Assembly: GCF_002176815.1 (NCBI RefSeq)
Contig: NZ_CP021648.1
Location: forward strand, 1,240,001 to 1,304,000
Length of the DNA stretch: 64,000 nucleotides
Direction of reading: 5' to 3'
Origin: Acidovorax sp. T1
GTDB taxonomy: Bacteria > Pseudomonadota > Gammaproteobacteria > Burkholderiales > Burkholderiaceae_C
The notes below the pieces were generated by a model. The model had not been told where the DNA came from and did no database searches. It saw only the letters and a list, made by a program, of their open reading frames with translations. Of this stretch, positions 40,778-50,291 are shown in pieces. How positions within the stretch are numbered: the first letter of the stretch is position 1; each line of letters opens with the position of its first letter. Both the position numbers and the translations under genes were made by a program.

Positions 40778-41560
40778 ATGAAGATCCTCTTATCCAACGA
40801 TGATGGCTACCAGGCCCCGGGCATCGTGGCCATATACGAAGCGCTCAAGACCATCGCCGACGTGGAGGTGGTGGCGCCCGAGCACAACAACAGTGCCAAG
40901 TCGAACGCCCTGACCCTGCATTCGCCCCTGTATGTGCACCAGGCCGCCAACGGCTTTCGCTATGTGAACGGCACGCCGGCCGACTGCGTGCACATTGCCC
41001 TCACGGGGCTGCTCGGATACCGCCCCGATCTGGTGGTGTCCGGCATCAACAATGGCGCCAACATGGGCGATGACACCATCTATTCGGGCACGGTGGGCGC
41101 TGCCATGGAGGGGTATCTTTTCGGCATTCCGGCCATGGCGATTTCCCAGGTGGACAAAGGCTGGGGCGAAATCGAGGCCGCGGCGCTCAAGACGCGCGAA
41201 ATCGTTGCGCAGATGATGGCGCAGAACCTGGTGGCCGACGCGCCCTGGCTGCTTAACGTCAACATTCCGAACATGCCGCTGGACGCGTTGCGCCCGCTGA
41301 AGCTGTGTCGGCTGGGGCGCCGCCATGCGGCCGAGCGAGTGATCGTGCAGGAAAGCCCGCGCGGTGATGTGATGTACTGGATTGGCGGCGCCGGTGCGGC
41401 CAAGGACGATGCTGAAGGCACCGATTTTCACGCCACGGCCCAGGGACATGTGTCTGTCACCCCTTTGAAGGTGGACCTCACGGACCACGACAATCTTGGC
41501 TATTGGGCGCAGACCGCGTCCCGCCTGGTGGCAGCAGGTTCAGTGCCTGCGCAGCGGTGA
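40778..41560 (+). CDS. surE: 5'-nucleotidase SurE
   Basis: 260 residues from ATG 40778 (GTG 40772 also possible). MKILLSNDDG carries the metal-binding Asp8 and Asp9, and SGINNGANMGDDTIYSGTVG is the second active-site block. It removes phosphate from nucleoside monophosphates and short polyphosphate. First gene of surE-pcm-nlpD, with a TGATG overlap into pcm; in many proteobacteria this stationary-phase cluster ends with rpoS. Confidence 0.97.
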   Translation: MKILLSNDDGYQAPGIVAIYEALKTIADVEVVAPEHNNSAKSNALTLHSPLYVHQAANGFRYVNGTPADCVHIALTGLLGYRPDLVVSGINNGANMGDDTIYSGTVGAAMEGYLFGIPAMAISQVDKGWGEIEAAALKTREIVAQMMAQNLVADAPWLLNVNIPNMPLDALRPLKLCRLGRRHAAERVIVQESPRGDVMYWIGGAGAAKDDAEGTDFHATAQGHVSVTPLKVDLTDHDNLGYWAQTASRLVAAGSVPAQR

Positions 41561-42327
41561 TGCAGCGTAGGCCCGGTTTTCCTGCTCGTCTGGATGTTCC
41601 GGCAGGCGCCACCTCCAGGGTGGCTCCGCTGTCCGTGCGCTCGGCGGCGGTGCCTGCAGTCCCCCAGGGGGTCGGGCTGGATTCGGCGGCGGTGCGCGCC
41701 CGCATGGTGCAAAAACTGGCTGCAGGGGGTATTTCCTCGCCGGCGGTGTTGCACGCCATGGCGGCGGTGGAAAGGCATCGCTTTGTTGACAGCGCGCTGG
41801 TGAACCAGGCGTATGAAGACACCAGCTTGCCCATCGGGCTGGCGCAGACCATCTCCAAGCCGAGCGTGGTGGCGCGCATGTGCGAATTGCTGCTGGGTGC
41901 CGACGGCGCGCGCGCTGCCGGGCTGGGCCGGGTGCTGGAAATCGGCACCGGTTGCGGCTACCAGGCCGCGGTGCTCAGTCATATTGCACGCGAGGTGTAT
42001 TCGGTCGAACGTCTGCGCGGTCTGCACGAAAAGGCGCGCGACAACCTGCGCCATCTGCGGCTGGCCAATGTGCATTTGCTGTTTGGCGATGGCATGCAAG
42101 GCTATGCCAAGGGCGCACCCTATGCAGCCATCATCGCAGCCGCCGGTGGCGAAGCCGTGCCGCAGGCCTGGTGCGATCAGCTGGCACCTGGGGGGCGTCT
42201 CGTGGCGCCCATGGCGCTTGCGGGCGGGCAACAAGTGTTGCTTGTAATCGACAAAACCGCGCACGGATTGAAACAAAGCGTTCTCGAGCCGGTTCATTTT
42301 GTCCCTCTAAAATCGGGGATTGCCTGA
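41560..42327 (+). CDS. pcm: Protein-L-isoaspartate O-methyltransferase
   Basis: 255 residues from ATG 41560, whose first base is the last base of the surE stop codon. An N-terminal extension of about 45 residues precedes the conserved MVQKLAAGGISSPAVLHAM. SAM binding is at VLEIGTGCGYQAAVL, and LPIGLAQTISKPSVVARM binds the isoaspartyl peptide. It repairs isomerised aspartate residues in ageing proteins. Co-operonic with surE and nlpD. Confidence 0.95.
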   Translation: MQRRPGFPARLDVPAGATSRVAPLSVRSAAVPAVPQGVGLDSAAVRARMVQKLAAGGISSPAVLHAMAAVERHRFVDSALVNQAYEDTSLPIGLAQTISKPSVVARMCELLLGADGARAAGLGRVLEIGTGCGYQAAVLSHIAREVYSVERLRGLHEKARDNLRHLRLANVHLLFGDGMQGYAKGAPYAAIIAAAGGEAVPQAWCDQLAPGGRLVAPMALAGGQQVLLVIDKTAHGLKQSVLEPVHFVPLKSGIA

Positions 42328-42338
42328 AGGGATTGCTT

Positions 42339-43223
42339 ATGTTGGTATCGCGTAGTCTTGTTGTTGGGATTTCCGTCACGTTGACGGCGCTGGTGTTGGC
42401 CGGCTGCGGAACCCGGATGACGAAGGCTCCCGTGGAGGATCGTGGAACATCTTCGGCGCCTTCATCGTCTCTCGGGGGGGGGGCACCTATCAAGCCACTG
42501 CCGGGCGCCGAGAACGCTGGAAAACCGGGTTACTACACTGTCAAGGCCGGAGATACGCTGATTCGCATCGGCCTCGAACATGGTCAGGGCTGGAAGGACA
42601 TTGCGCGCTGGAACAATCTCGACAATGCCAACCTGATCGAAGTGGGGCAGGTACTGCGCGTGGTGTCACCCTCGGCCACTGCCGTAGCGTCCGCCACGGA
42701 AACGGGCGTGGTGACGCGTCCTGTCGCCTCGTCGGCCGTCAGCCCTTCGTCGGCCGCCAGTGCGCCCAAACCGGTCGCCAGCGCGGCGGCTGCGTCACCT
42801 GTGCCCGCGCCCATCCCGGCCCCTACACCCGCTCCAGCAACTGCTTCATCGGAAGATGAAGTGCCTTTCATCTGGCCCGCCTCCGGTACCTTGCTGGCGG
42901 GGTTTGACGAGGCCCGCAACAAGGGCTACGACATTGCAGGCAAGGCCGGTGACCCTGTCCTTGCGGCCGCCGATGGGCGGGTGGTCTATGCAGGCGCCGG
43001 TTTGCGGGGCTATGGCAATCTGGTCATCCTGAAGCACAACAACACCTTTTTGACCGCCTACGCGCACAACCAGGCGTTGCTGGTCAAAGAAGACCAGACT
43101 GTGCGGCGGGGGCAGAAAATTGCGGAAATGGGCAGTACGGACGCGGATCGCGTCAAGCTCCACTTCGAGATTCGCCGCCAGGGCAAACCCGTTGACCCTG
43201 TCCGTTACTTGCCGGCGCGTTGA
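42339..43223 (+). CDS. nlpD: Murein hydrolase activator NlpD, lipoprotein
   Basis: 294 residues from ATG 42339. Lipoprotein signal with lipobox LVLAGC; LysM domain (YYTVKAGDTLIRIGLEHGQG, residues about 67-110), a Pro/Ala linker and a C-terminal LytM (M23) domain. The metal-binding His expected in HxGxD is replaced (NKGYD), so it should be a non-catalytic activator of the amidase AmiC in daughter-cell separation. Ten consecutive G bases (42474-42483) encode Gly-Gly-Gly near residue 46 and are a potential slippage site. Confidence 0.94.
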   Translation: MLVSRSLVVGISVTLTALVLAGCGTRMTKAPVEDRGTSSAPSSSLGGGAPIKPLPGAENAGKPGYYTVKAGDTLIRIGLEHGQGWKDIARWNNLDNANLIEVGQVLRVVSPSATAVASATETGVVTRPVASSAVSPSSAASAPKPVASAAAASPVPAPIPAPTPAPATASSEDEVPFIWPASGTLLAGFDEARNKGYDIAGKAGDPVLAAADGRVVYAGAGLRGYGNLVILKHNNTFLTAYAHNQALLVKEDQTVRRGQKIAEMGSTDADRVKLHFEIRRQGKPVDPVRYLPAR

Positions 43224-44314
43224 GCGTGCGCACTGCCGCGCTGCCCGCCGTGCCTGGTGCTTCCCATAAGGGCCGTCCCGACGAAAGACCAGCACTCGAG
43301 GCAGGTCAGGATGTGGGCTCGGCAGACGGTGCTGACGGCTTAGACCTGGCGGACGAATTCAGTGGCCCCGCCGAGGCGGAATCCGAACTGCGGCAAGTGG
43401 AGGTGGGTGTAGCCCAACATGGGGCCCGCCTGGACCGCGCACTGGTCGAACTCGTGCCCGAATTTTCCCGCAACTATTTGCAGCAGCTTTTGTTGCAGGG
43501 GCTGGTATCGCTGAATGGTCGTCCTGCGACCAAGGCATCTGTCCGGGTGAAGGCAGGCGAAGTTGTGGTGATCGAAATGCGCCCGACGCTACAAAGCCAG
43601 GCTTTTCGTCCCGAGTCGTTGCCCATCAACGTGGTTTACGAGGACGAACATCTGCTGGTCATCAACAAGCCGGCGGGTCTGGTCGTCCATCCCGCGCCGG
43701 GCAACTGGGGTGGAACGCTGCTGAACGGGCTTTTGGCGCGCGACGAAAAGGCGCAGTTGGTGCCCCGCGCGGGCATCGTGCACCGCCTGGATAAGGACAC
43801 CAGTGGTTTGATGGTGGTCGCCAGGGACCGGTCCACGATGGACACACTGGTGCGCATGATCGCCGCGCGATCTGTGCACCGGCAATACCTGGCGCTGGCG
43901 CACCGGCCGTGGACAGGGCCTCGCAGCCGCACGGTGCAGGCGCCCATCGGACGCGACCCGCGCAACCGATTGCGCATGGCCGTGGTCAATCTCGACAGCC
44001 AGGCTGGCAAACCCGCGCGCACGGATGTGCGCTGGCTCGTGGGCAACGACCTCGGTTGCTGGGTGGAGTGCACGCTGCACACGGGACGCACCCATCAGAT
44101 TCGCGTGCACATGGCATCCCTGGGGCATCCGCTGGTGTCCGATGTCCTTTACGGGGGGGCTGTCGCCGCTGGAATGGAGCGCCAGGCGCTTCACGCGTAC
44201 CGGCTGTCTTTTGCGCACCCGGTCTCGGGTCAGGCGCTCGAGTTCCATGCGCCAGTGCCAGGCGATATGAGGCAAGCGCTGTCTGAGTGGGGCCTGGGCT
44301 ACAATCCGCCCTGA
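43220..44314 (+). CDS. rluD: 23S rRNA pseudouridine synthase RluD
   Basis: Up to 364 residues from TTG 43220, which overlaps the nlpD stop; GTG 43226 is an alternative and the first 55 residues are not conserved. S4 RNA-binding domain (LDRALVELVPEFSRNYLQQL...) then the synthase domain with catalytic Asp in HRLDKDTSGLMVVA (about residue 191) and HTGRTHQIRVHM. It makes pseudouridines in helix 69 of 23S rRNA. It takes the place after nlpD where rpoS stands in Burkholderia and gammaproteobacteria. RluA/RluC-type specificity cannot be fully excluded. Confidence 0.9.
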   Translation: MSVRTAALPAVPGASHKGRPDERPALEAGQDVGSADGADGLDLADEFSGPAEAESELRQVEVGVAQHGARLDRALVELVPEFSRNYLQQLLLQGLVSLNGRPATKASVRVKAGEVVVIEMRPTLQSQAFRPESLPINVVYEDEHLLVINKPAGLVVHPAPGNWGGTLLNGLLARDEKAQLVPRAGIVHRLDKDTSGLMVVARDRSTMDTLVRMIAARSVHRQYLALAHRPWTGPRSRTVQAPIGRDPRNRLRMAVVNLDSQAGKPARTDVRWLVGNDLGCWVECTLHTGRTHQIRVHMASLGHPLVSDVLYGGAVAAGMERQALHAYRLSFAHPVSGQALEFHAPVPGDMRQALSEWGLGYNPP

Positions 44315-44330
44315 CGGTCTGCCAGACCGT
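44314..44330 (+). other. Palindrome at the rluD stop codon
   Basis: ACGGTCT and AGACCGT flank GCC, starting at the last base of the rluD stop codon. No T-run follows, so its role as a terminator is uncertain. Confidence 0.4.
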
Positions 44331-44467
44331 GTTCGCCCGAAGGCGGTTTCCCGCCAGCCGGTGCGTCGCTCCAGAGTTTCTTCCTGGTGCGCCATGGATT
44401 GACTCCTGCAGTTGGTGTAGTGCCCGCAATCGACGCGTGGCCCAATTTTTCCCGGAATCGCTGAACC

Positions 44468-45208
44468 ATGAATACGGTGGATGCCAAACGGGTCCTCGAA
44501 ACCGCCCTGATCTGCGCTGCGCAGCCCATGGCTGTGCGGGAGCTGCGTGTACTTTTTGATGATGCGCTGGGGTCGGACACGCTGAAAGTCCTTTTGCAGG
44601 AACTCCAGCAGGACTGGGCTTTGCGGGGTGTCGAACTGGTCCAGGTGGCTTCCGGGTGGCGATTTCAAAGCCGCCCCGAAATGCGCGAATACCTGGACAA
44701 ACTTCACCCGGAGAAGCCGCCACGCTACTCCAGGGCCACGCTCGAAACCTTGGCCATCATTGCGTACCGCCAGCCGGTGACGCGTGGGGATATTGAAGAT
44801 ATCCGGGGGGTCACGGTTAATAGCCTGATCGTGAAGCAGTTGGAGGACCGGGGTTGGGTCGAGGTTATCGGGCATCGCGAAACAGTGGGCCGGCCCGCGT
44901 TGTTTGCCACCACGCGACAGTTTCTGGACGATCTGGGGTTGCAGTCGCTGGACCAGTTGCCGGTGCTGGATGACCCCGCGGGCAGTGCCATGGTTCTGGA
45001 TGCCATGGCATCGGTCGCAAGCCGGCAGGGTGCCTTGGAGATGCACGCAAGCGATACCCCGGACATTCTTGCCTCGGTGAGCGAAGGGTTGCCGGGGTTG
45101 GCCCCCCAAGCGGTGCCGCAGGAGATGCGGGCCAAGCAAAGTGCGGAGAAGGATCTCCGTGATGAACAAGAGGATGCTCCAGGGGGTGTCCCGGGAAATA
45201 ATTTATGA
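44468..45208 (+). CDS. scpB: Segregation and condensation protein B
   Basis: 246 residues from ATG 44468. Two winged-helix modules with [20 protein letters not shown] and [20 protein letters not shown] are diagnostic. ScpB dimers join ScpA and SMC in the condensin that organises the chromosome. A C-terminal tail of about 70 residues is poorly conserved. scpA is not adjacent. The stop overlaps the start of the rluB-like gene by 4 bases, a common scpB-rluB pairing. Confidence 0.94.
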   Translation: MNTVDAKRVLETALICAAQPMAVRELRVLFDDALGSDTLKVLLQELQQDWALRGVELVQVASGWRFQSRPEMREYLDKLHPEKPPRYSRATLETLAIIAYRQPVTRGDIEDIRGVTVNSLIVKQLEDRGWVEVIGHRETVGRPALFATTRQFLDDLGLQSLDQLPVLDDPAGSAMVLDAMASVASRQGALEMHASDTPDILASVSEGLPGLAPQAVPQEMRAKQSAEKDLRDEQEDAPGGVPGNNL

Positions 45209-46776
45209 ACGATTCCACTTCCGATCCTCAGAACATACCGCACGCGGCGGTGAATTCCGAAGGCGCGGTGCCCGCAAAAAAACCTGCGGCACGCAAAACC
45301 CCGCGCAAGAAAGCCGAGCCAATGGCTGGTGCCGTCGGGGAAGTGGCGCCCCAGCTTTCGGCGGTGTTGCCCGGAGATGGCGAGGCATTGGATGCGCTGG
45401 CGAATCTGCCGACGGATCCCGTGCCCGCTGTGGCATTCACGGATTCATCGAACGGTGCCGACTTGCCATCGGACACCGGCAGCGCACAGTCGCCGTCGAC
45501 GGATGACCATCGCGAGCCCGGCGCCAGGCCCCAGGCGAAGCCACGCCACGCCGAGGGCGCTGGGCGTGGCAAGCGATCCCCACCTGCCGCAGGTGGCTAC
45601 CAATTCGAAGACGTCATTTCGGGCCGTTTTGATGCCGATGAAGTCAGCGCCGAGGCAGTGCCCCCCAAGCGCGTCTTGTTGCCCCAGGTGGAAACGCCCA
45701 AGCTTCACAAGGTCCTTGCGCAGGCAGGACTGGGCTCTCGTCTGGAGATGGAGCAGTTGATTCTGGAGGGCAGGATCTCGGTGAACAACGAGCCTGCGCA
45801 CATCGGTCAGCGCGTGCAGTTTGGCGATCAGGTGAAGGTGAATGGCAAGCCGATTCGCTATCGCATCGATCCACCGCCAGCGCGTGTCATCGCGTACCAC
45901 AAGCCCGTCGGCGAAGTGGTTTCCCACGATGACCCGCAGAACCGGCCGACGGTGTTTCGCAAGCTCCCCCGCTTGCAGCAGGGCAAATGGCAGTCGGTCG
46001 GGCGGCTCGATCTGAACACCGAGGGCTTGCTGCTGTTCACCAGCTCGGGCGAGTTGGCCAACCAGCTGATGCACCCCCGTTTTGGGCTGGAGCGGGAATA
46101 TGCCGTGCGTGTCCTGGGCGCCTTGAGCAACGAAGAAAAGCAGCAACTGCTGGACGGCGTCCGGCTGGACGATGGCATGGCTGCGTTTGGCTCCATCGAG
46201 GACGGCGGCGGCGAGGGTTCCAATTGCTGGTATCGCGTCACCATTTCCGAAGGCCGCAATCGCGAGGTCCGGCGCATGCTGGAGGCCGTGGGCCACGCCG
46301 TCAGCCGTCTGATTCGCATCCGTTATGGTGCAATGGTCTTGCCCCGTGGCCTGAAGCGGGGTGCCTGGCTGGAGCTCGATGACAGCGATATCCGCGCACT
46401 GGTGCAGGCCGCCGGCGCCGGGCGCCCGCAAGCCACTGAAGTCCGCGGCGAGGAGGGTTCTGCCAGCGCAGACCGGGGCAATCGATATCGCGGTCGCGGC
46501 GGTCAACGCATGGGCGATGGCCGCAAGCGTCCGCCGGGCGCCAGCGGTGGTGGGGTGGGTGGGCCCCGTGGCCAGGCACCTCGCCGATCCGATGCTTCAG
46601 GTGCGCGAAGCGGCAATCCGGATCGCCAGCGCGGCACCGCACAGCCTGATCCCATGAAAACATCGGTGGGCTACATTGGTGTGGACAGCCTCTCGCGCCA
46701 CCGCCAGGATCAGCGCCGCACGGGCGGCGGCGGGCGTGCCGGGGGGGGCGGGCCGCGTCGCGGAGGAAATCGCTAA
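45205..46776 (+). CDS. rluB: 23S rRNA pseudouridine synthase RluB, with long tails
   Basis: 523 residues from ATG 45205. The core (about residues 165-400) has an S4 domain ([20 protein letters not shown]) and a RsuA/RluB-type synthase domain ([20 protein letters not shown] with the catalytic Asp, and [20 protein letters not shown]). It modifies U2605-equivalent in 23S rRNA. Unusual are the acidic/Ala-rich N-terminal tail of about 160 residues and a Gly/Arg-rich C-terminal tail of about 110 residues, probably disordered and RNA-binding. Coupled to scpB. Confidence 0.92.
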   Translation: MNDSTSDPQNIPHAAVNSEGAVPAKKPAARKTPRKKAEPMAGAVGEVAPQLSAVLPGDGEALDALANLPTDPVPAVAFTDSSNGADLPSDTGSAQSPSTDDHREPGARPQAKPRHAEGAGRGKRSPPAAGGYQFEDVISGRFDADEVSAEAVPPKRVLLPQVETPKLHKVLAQAGLGSRLEMEQLILEGRISVNNEPAHIGQRVQFGDQVKVNGKPIRYRIDPPPARVIAYHKPVGEVVSHDDPQNRPTVFRKLPRLQQGKWQSVGRLDLNTEGLLLFTSSGELANQLMHPRFGLEREYAVRVLGALSNEEKQQLLDGVRLDDGMAAFGSIEDGGGEGSNCWYRVTISEGRNREVRRMLEAVGHAVSRLIRIRYGAMVLPRGLKRGAWLELDDSDIRALVQAAGAGRPQATEVRGEEGSASADRGNRYRGRGGQRMGDGRKRPPGASGGGVGGPRGQAPRRSDASGARSGNPDRQRGTAQPDPMKTSVGYIGVDSLSRHRQDQRRTGGGGRAGGGGPRRGGNR

Positions 46777-46862
46777 GGCGGCCGGGGATTGCTTGCCCGG
46801 TTAGAATCAAAAGCTTTGCCCGACGGGCAAAAAATACAGCAACATCACACCAGGAAATCAAC

Positions 46863-47288
46863 ATGGCTATCGAACGTACTCTCTCCATCATCAAGCCCGA
46901 CGCAGTGGCCAAGAATGTCATCGGCCAGATTTATGCCCGCTTTGAAGCCGCTGGCCTGAAAGTGGTCGCTGCCCGCATGGCGCACCTCTCTCGTCTGGAA
47001 GCAGAGCAGTTCTATGCTGTGCACAAGGCGCGTCCATTCTTCAAGGATCTGGTGGATTTCATGATCTCCGGCCCCGTCATGATCCAGGCGCTGGAAGGTG
47101 AAAACGCTATTTTGAAGAATCGCGAGCTGATGGGCGCAACGGATCCGAAGAAGGCCGAGGCCGGCACCATTCGCGCCGATTTTGCAGACAGCATTGATGC
47201 CAATGCCGTGCACGGCTCCGACGCCCCTGAAACCGCTGCAGTGGAAATCGCCTTCTTCTTCGCCGGCATGAACGTTTACGCGCGCTGA
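46863..47288 (+). CDS. ndk: Nucleoside diphosphate kinase
   Basis: 141 residues from ATG 46863 with AGGAAA upstream. [15 protein letters not shown] at the start and the phosphohistidine in NAVHGSD (His117) are diagnostic. It balances nucleoside triphosphate pools by transferring the gamma phosphate from ATP. Start of the ndk-rlmN-pilF-rodZ-ispG-hisS run, a conserved betaproteobacterial order. Confidence 0.98.
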   Translation: MAIERTLSIIKPDAVAKNVIGQIYARFEAAGLKVVAARMAHLSRLEAEQFYAVHKARPFFKDLVDFMISGPVMIQALEGENAILKNRELMGATDPKKAEAGTIRADFADSIDANAVHGSDAPETAAVEIAFFFAGMNVYAR

Positions 47289-47372
47289 CATGATCGTCCC
47301 CACGCTCGTTCCAATCTCCTTGGAGAAAGCAAGTGCTGGGGACGGCTGCGACCTGTTCCGGGCGCGGCAACC

Positions 47373-48494
47373 ATGACAACCAATCTTCTCGATTTTGACC
47401 TCGACGGGCTGGCCGAATTTTGTGGGCAGCTCGGGGAAAAGCGTTTTCGTGCCACGCAGCTTTTCCGCTGGATTCACCAGCGGGGCGCCAGCGATTTCGA
47501 TGACATGAGCGATCTGGCCGTTGCCTTGCGCGCCAAGCTCAAGGGCTGTGCGCATGTGCAGGCCCTGCCCGTCATCAGTGAACATGTGTCCGCCGATGGC
47601 ACCGTCAAATGGCTGTTCGATGTGGGTGGCGGCAATGCCGTCGAATCCGTGTTCATCCCCGAAGATGACCGGGGAACCCTGTGCGTATCGTCTCAGGCAG
47701 GCTGCGCGGTCGGTTGCCGGTTTTGTTCAACGGGGCACCAGGGTTTCAGCCGCAACCTCACCACGGGTGAAATTGTGGCGCAGCTGTGGTTTGCCGAGCA
47801 CGCCTTGCGCAAGCGCCTTGGAACATCGTCCCGCATCATTTCCAACGTGGTGATGATGGGCATGGGTGAGCCGCTGCAGAACTATTCAGCCCTGGTGCCG
47901 GCGCTCAAGGTGATGCTGGATGACCATGGTTACGGCTTGTCGCGCAGGCGCGTTACGGTGTCTACTTCGGGTGTCGTTCCCATGATGGACCGCCTGGCAC
48001 AAGACTGTCCGGTGGCGCTGGCCGTTTCCTTGCATGCGCCCAACGATACCTTGCGCGATTACCTGGTTCCGCTCAACCGCAAATACCCGATCCGGGAATT
48101 GCTGGATGCCTGCCACCGCTATCTCGAGCATGCGCCACGGGACTTCATTACCTTCGAATACTGCATGCTGGATGGTGTGAACGACCAGATCGAGCACGCC
48201 CACCAGCTGATCGAGCTGGTCAAGCCATCGCGCGGCAGCGGGATTCGCTGCAAATTCAATCTGATTCCGTTCAATCCATTTCCCGCATCGGGTCTCACGC
48301 GCTCTTCCCAGGTGCAAGTGGCAACTTTTGCAAAAGTGCTGAGCGACGCGGGAATTGTCACGACAGTGCGCAAGACGCGCGGGGATGATATCGATGCCGC
48401 CTGCGGCCAGTTGGCGGGCGATGTGAAAGACCGCACGCGTGCGGTGGAGCGCATGGCAAAGCAACGCACAATCGTGCTCAAACAGGTGACTTAG
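47373..48494 (+). CDS. rlmN: Dual-specificity RNA methyltransferase RlmN
   Basis: 373 residues from ATG 47373. Radical-SAM cluster motif CAVGCRFC with Cys111, Cys115 and Cys118, and further conserved MGMGEPL and [10 protein letters not shown]. It methylates C2 of adenosine 2503 in 23S rRNA and of A37 in some tRNAs, using two SAM molecules and a methylcysteine intermediate. N-terminal accessory domain and C-terminal cysteine region are both present. Confidence 0.97.
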   Translation: MTTNLLDFDLDGLAEFCGQLGEKRFRATQLFRWIHQRGASDFDDMSDLAVALRAKLKGCAHVQALPVISEHVSADGTVKWLFDVGGGNAVESVFIPEDDRGTLCVSSQAGCAVGCRFCSTGHQGFSRNLTTGEIVAQLWFAEHALRKRLGTSSRIISNVVMMGMGEPLQNYSALVPALKVMLDDHGYGLSRRRVTVSTSGVVPMMDRLAQDCPVALAVSLHAPNDTLRDYLVPLNRKYPIRELLDACHRYLEHAPRDFITFEYCMLDGVNDQIEHAHQLIELVKPSRGSGIRCKFNLIPFNPFPASGLTRSSQVQVATFAKVLSDAGIVTTVRKTRGDDIDAACGQLAGDVKDRTRAVERMAKQRTIVLKQVT

Positions 48495-48520
48495 GTCGCC
48501 ACTTTTGAAGGAGGCGCTAC

Positions 48521-49354
48521 ATGGTGGGATCGACTGGACGCTGGCGGCAATATGGCCGCTGGACGCTCATGGCATGTGGTGCCCTGGCTTGTTTTTTTGC
48601 GCTGGGTGGATGTGCGGCGAACGGCGGGGCTTCTGCGACGGAGTCATCGGCAGACCTGGTCACACCATCCGACGAGCCCGAGGCGCGGCGCCGCGCCCGA
48701 ATCCGCCTGGAACTGGCAGCGAACTATTTCGAGATGGGGCAAACCGCGGTGGCCCTGGACGAGGTCAAGCAGTCGCTGGCATCCGATGCGACCTATGCCG
48801 ACGCCCATAACCTGCGCGGCCTTATCTATTTGCGCCTCAATGATTTTGCGCAGGCAGAAGAAAGCTTTCGCCGGGCGCTGGCATTGCGTCCTGGTGACTC
48901 CAATGTGTTGCACAACTTTGGCTGGCTTTTGTGTCAGCAGAAAAAGTATGCAGAAGCGGATCAGCAATTTGTCCGTGCGCTGAACAATCCCGCTTACCTT
49001 GCCCGCAGTAAGACGCTAATGGCAAAGGGGCTTTGCCAAGTCAGCGCTGCGCAGTATGCCGAGGCCGAGCAATCCCTGATCAAGGCCTACGAGCTGGACG
49101 CTGCCAACCCCGTGGTGGGGTACCACCTGGCGTCATTGCTGCTCCGACGCAATGAATGGAGTCGGGCGCAGTTTTATATCCGGCGCCTTAATAACAGCGA
49201 ATACGCCAATTCCGAGTCCCTGTGGTTGGGGATCAAAGTAGAGCGTGCCTTGGGTGACACCGTGGCTTTGAGGCAGCTTGCCGATCAGTTGCGCAAGCGG
49301 TTTCCTGATTCACGGGAGTGGGGTGCTTTTGAACGTGGGGCATTCAATGAGTGA
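48521..49354 (+). CDS. pilF: Type IV pilus biogenesis/stability lipoprotein PilF (PilW)
   Basis: 277 residues from ATG 48521, with AAGGAGG upstream. Lipoprotein signal peptide with lipobox ALGGC, then about six TPR repeats (ANYFEMGQTAVALDEVKQSL, GLIYLRLNDFAQAEESFRRA and so on). It is the pilotin that brings the PilQ secretin to the outer membrane for type IV pili, consistent with the natural-transformation gene comEC in the same window. It overlaps rodZ by 8 bases. Confidence 0.92.
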   Translation: MVGSTGRWRQYGRWTLMACGALACFFALGGCAANGGASATESSADLVTPSDEPEARRRARIRLELAANYFEMGQTAVALDEVKQSLASDATYADAHNLRGLIYLRLNDFAQAEESFRRALALRPGDSNVLHNFGWLLCQQKKYAEADQQFVRALNNPAYLARSKTLMAKGLCQVSAAQYAEAEQSLIKAYELDAANPVVGYHLASLLLRRNEWSRAQFYIRRLNNSEYANSESLWLGIKVERALGDTVALRQLADQLRKRFPDSREWGAFERGAFNE

Positions 49355-50291
49355 GTCGATGGTTGCGCAACTGGTGGCGGAATCGCCTGGCCCATCGGTG
49401 CAGGGAGTGACTGCGGGCGCGTTGTTGCGAGATGCCCGAGAGGCCGCAGGCTTGCACATTGCCGCTCTGGCCGCTGCCTTGAAGGTTCCTGTGGGCAAGC
49501 TCGAAGCCTTGGAGTCGGACGATTTTTCGGCACTGCCGGACATCGTCTTTGTGCGCGCGCTGGCATCCAGTGTCTGCCGCACCCTGAAGATCGACCCCCA
49601 GCCGGTTTTGGCACTGCTTCCCCAAGGAGAAGGTCCGAGACTTTCCAGTGGGGATACGAGCCTGAGTGCGCCTGTCAAGGGATTCACGGGTAAATCATCG
49701 TCTGCGCCGTTTGCCGTTGCCGGGCCGAGACCGCTGGTGTGGGCGGTGGGCCTGCTCTTGGTGGGGGTGGCGCTGATGATTTTCCTGCCCCGCAGCCTGG
49801 ATGCTGATTTGTCGGCCTGGTTCAAGCAGGCAGAGACCCGCACAACGATTTCGACGCCCGTTGCAGATGGGGCGCAGGACCGTCCTGCAGCCGTGGCTCC
49901 AGCGCCGGCGCCGGTGAACCCTGCTTCTGCACCGGGTGTGGAAGCCGCGGTTGCTGCCAGTGAGCCGACGGAGCCCGCTTTGGGCGCTGCGCCTGTCGCT
50001 GCTTTGCCGTTCGTCGCGGCATCGACTGCCGAGTTGCCGGCTGCCGATGCGCCCGCCGGTGTTCTCGCTTTCAAGGCGCGCGGCGAGTCGTGGATACAGG
50101 TCCGTGAGGCGACGGGGGCCGTGGTGTTGCAGCGCAATTTGGCACCCAATGAGACGGTTTCTGTGTCTGGCGCGTTACCGTTGGCGGTAGTGGTTGGGCG
50201 CGCCGATGCTACCGAAGTTTTTGTGCACGGCAAGCCCTTTGCGCTCGGCCCCGTGTCCCGTGAAAACGTCGCTCGCTTCGAGGTGAAATAG
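49347..50291 (+). CDS. rodZ: Cytoskeleton protein RodZ
   Basis: 314 residues from ATG 49347. N-terminal cytoplasmic helix-turn-helix ([20 protein letters not shown], residues about 24-100), one membrane segment (about 128-148, [18 protein letters not shown]), a Pro/Ala-rich periplasmic linker and a C-terminal DUF4115 domain. It links MreB to the cell-wall elongation machinery. The stop codon overlaps the GTG start of ispG by one base. The same pilF-rodZ-ispG-hisS order occurs in E. coli. Confidence 0.93.
   Translation: MSESMVAQLVAESPGPSVQGVTAGALLRDAREAAGLHIAALAAALKVPVGKLEALESDDFSALPDIVFVRALASSVCRTLKIDPQPVLALLPQGEGPRLSSGDTSLSAPVKGFTGKSSSAPFAVAGPRPLVWAVGLLLVGVALMIFLPRSLDADLSAWFKQAETRTTISTPVADGAQDRPAAVAPAPAPVNPASAPGVEAAVAASEPTEPALGAAPVAALPFVAASTAELPAADAPAGVLAFKARGESWIQVREATGAVVLQRNLAPNETVSVSGALPLAVVVGRADATEVFVHGKPFALGPVSRENVARFEVK

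Noticed and set aside
44287..44559. Small 90-codon gene between rluD and scpB
   Set aside because: It overlaps both ends of real genes in other frames and has no ribosome binding site or recognisable motif.
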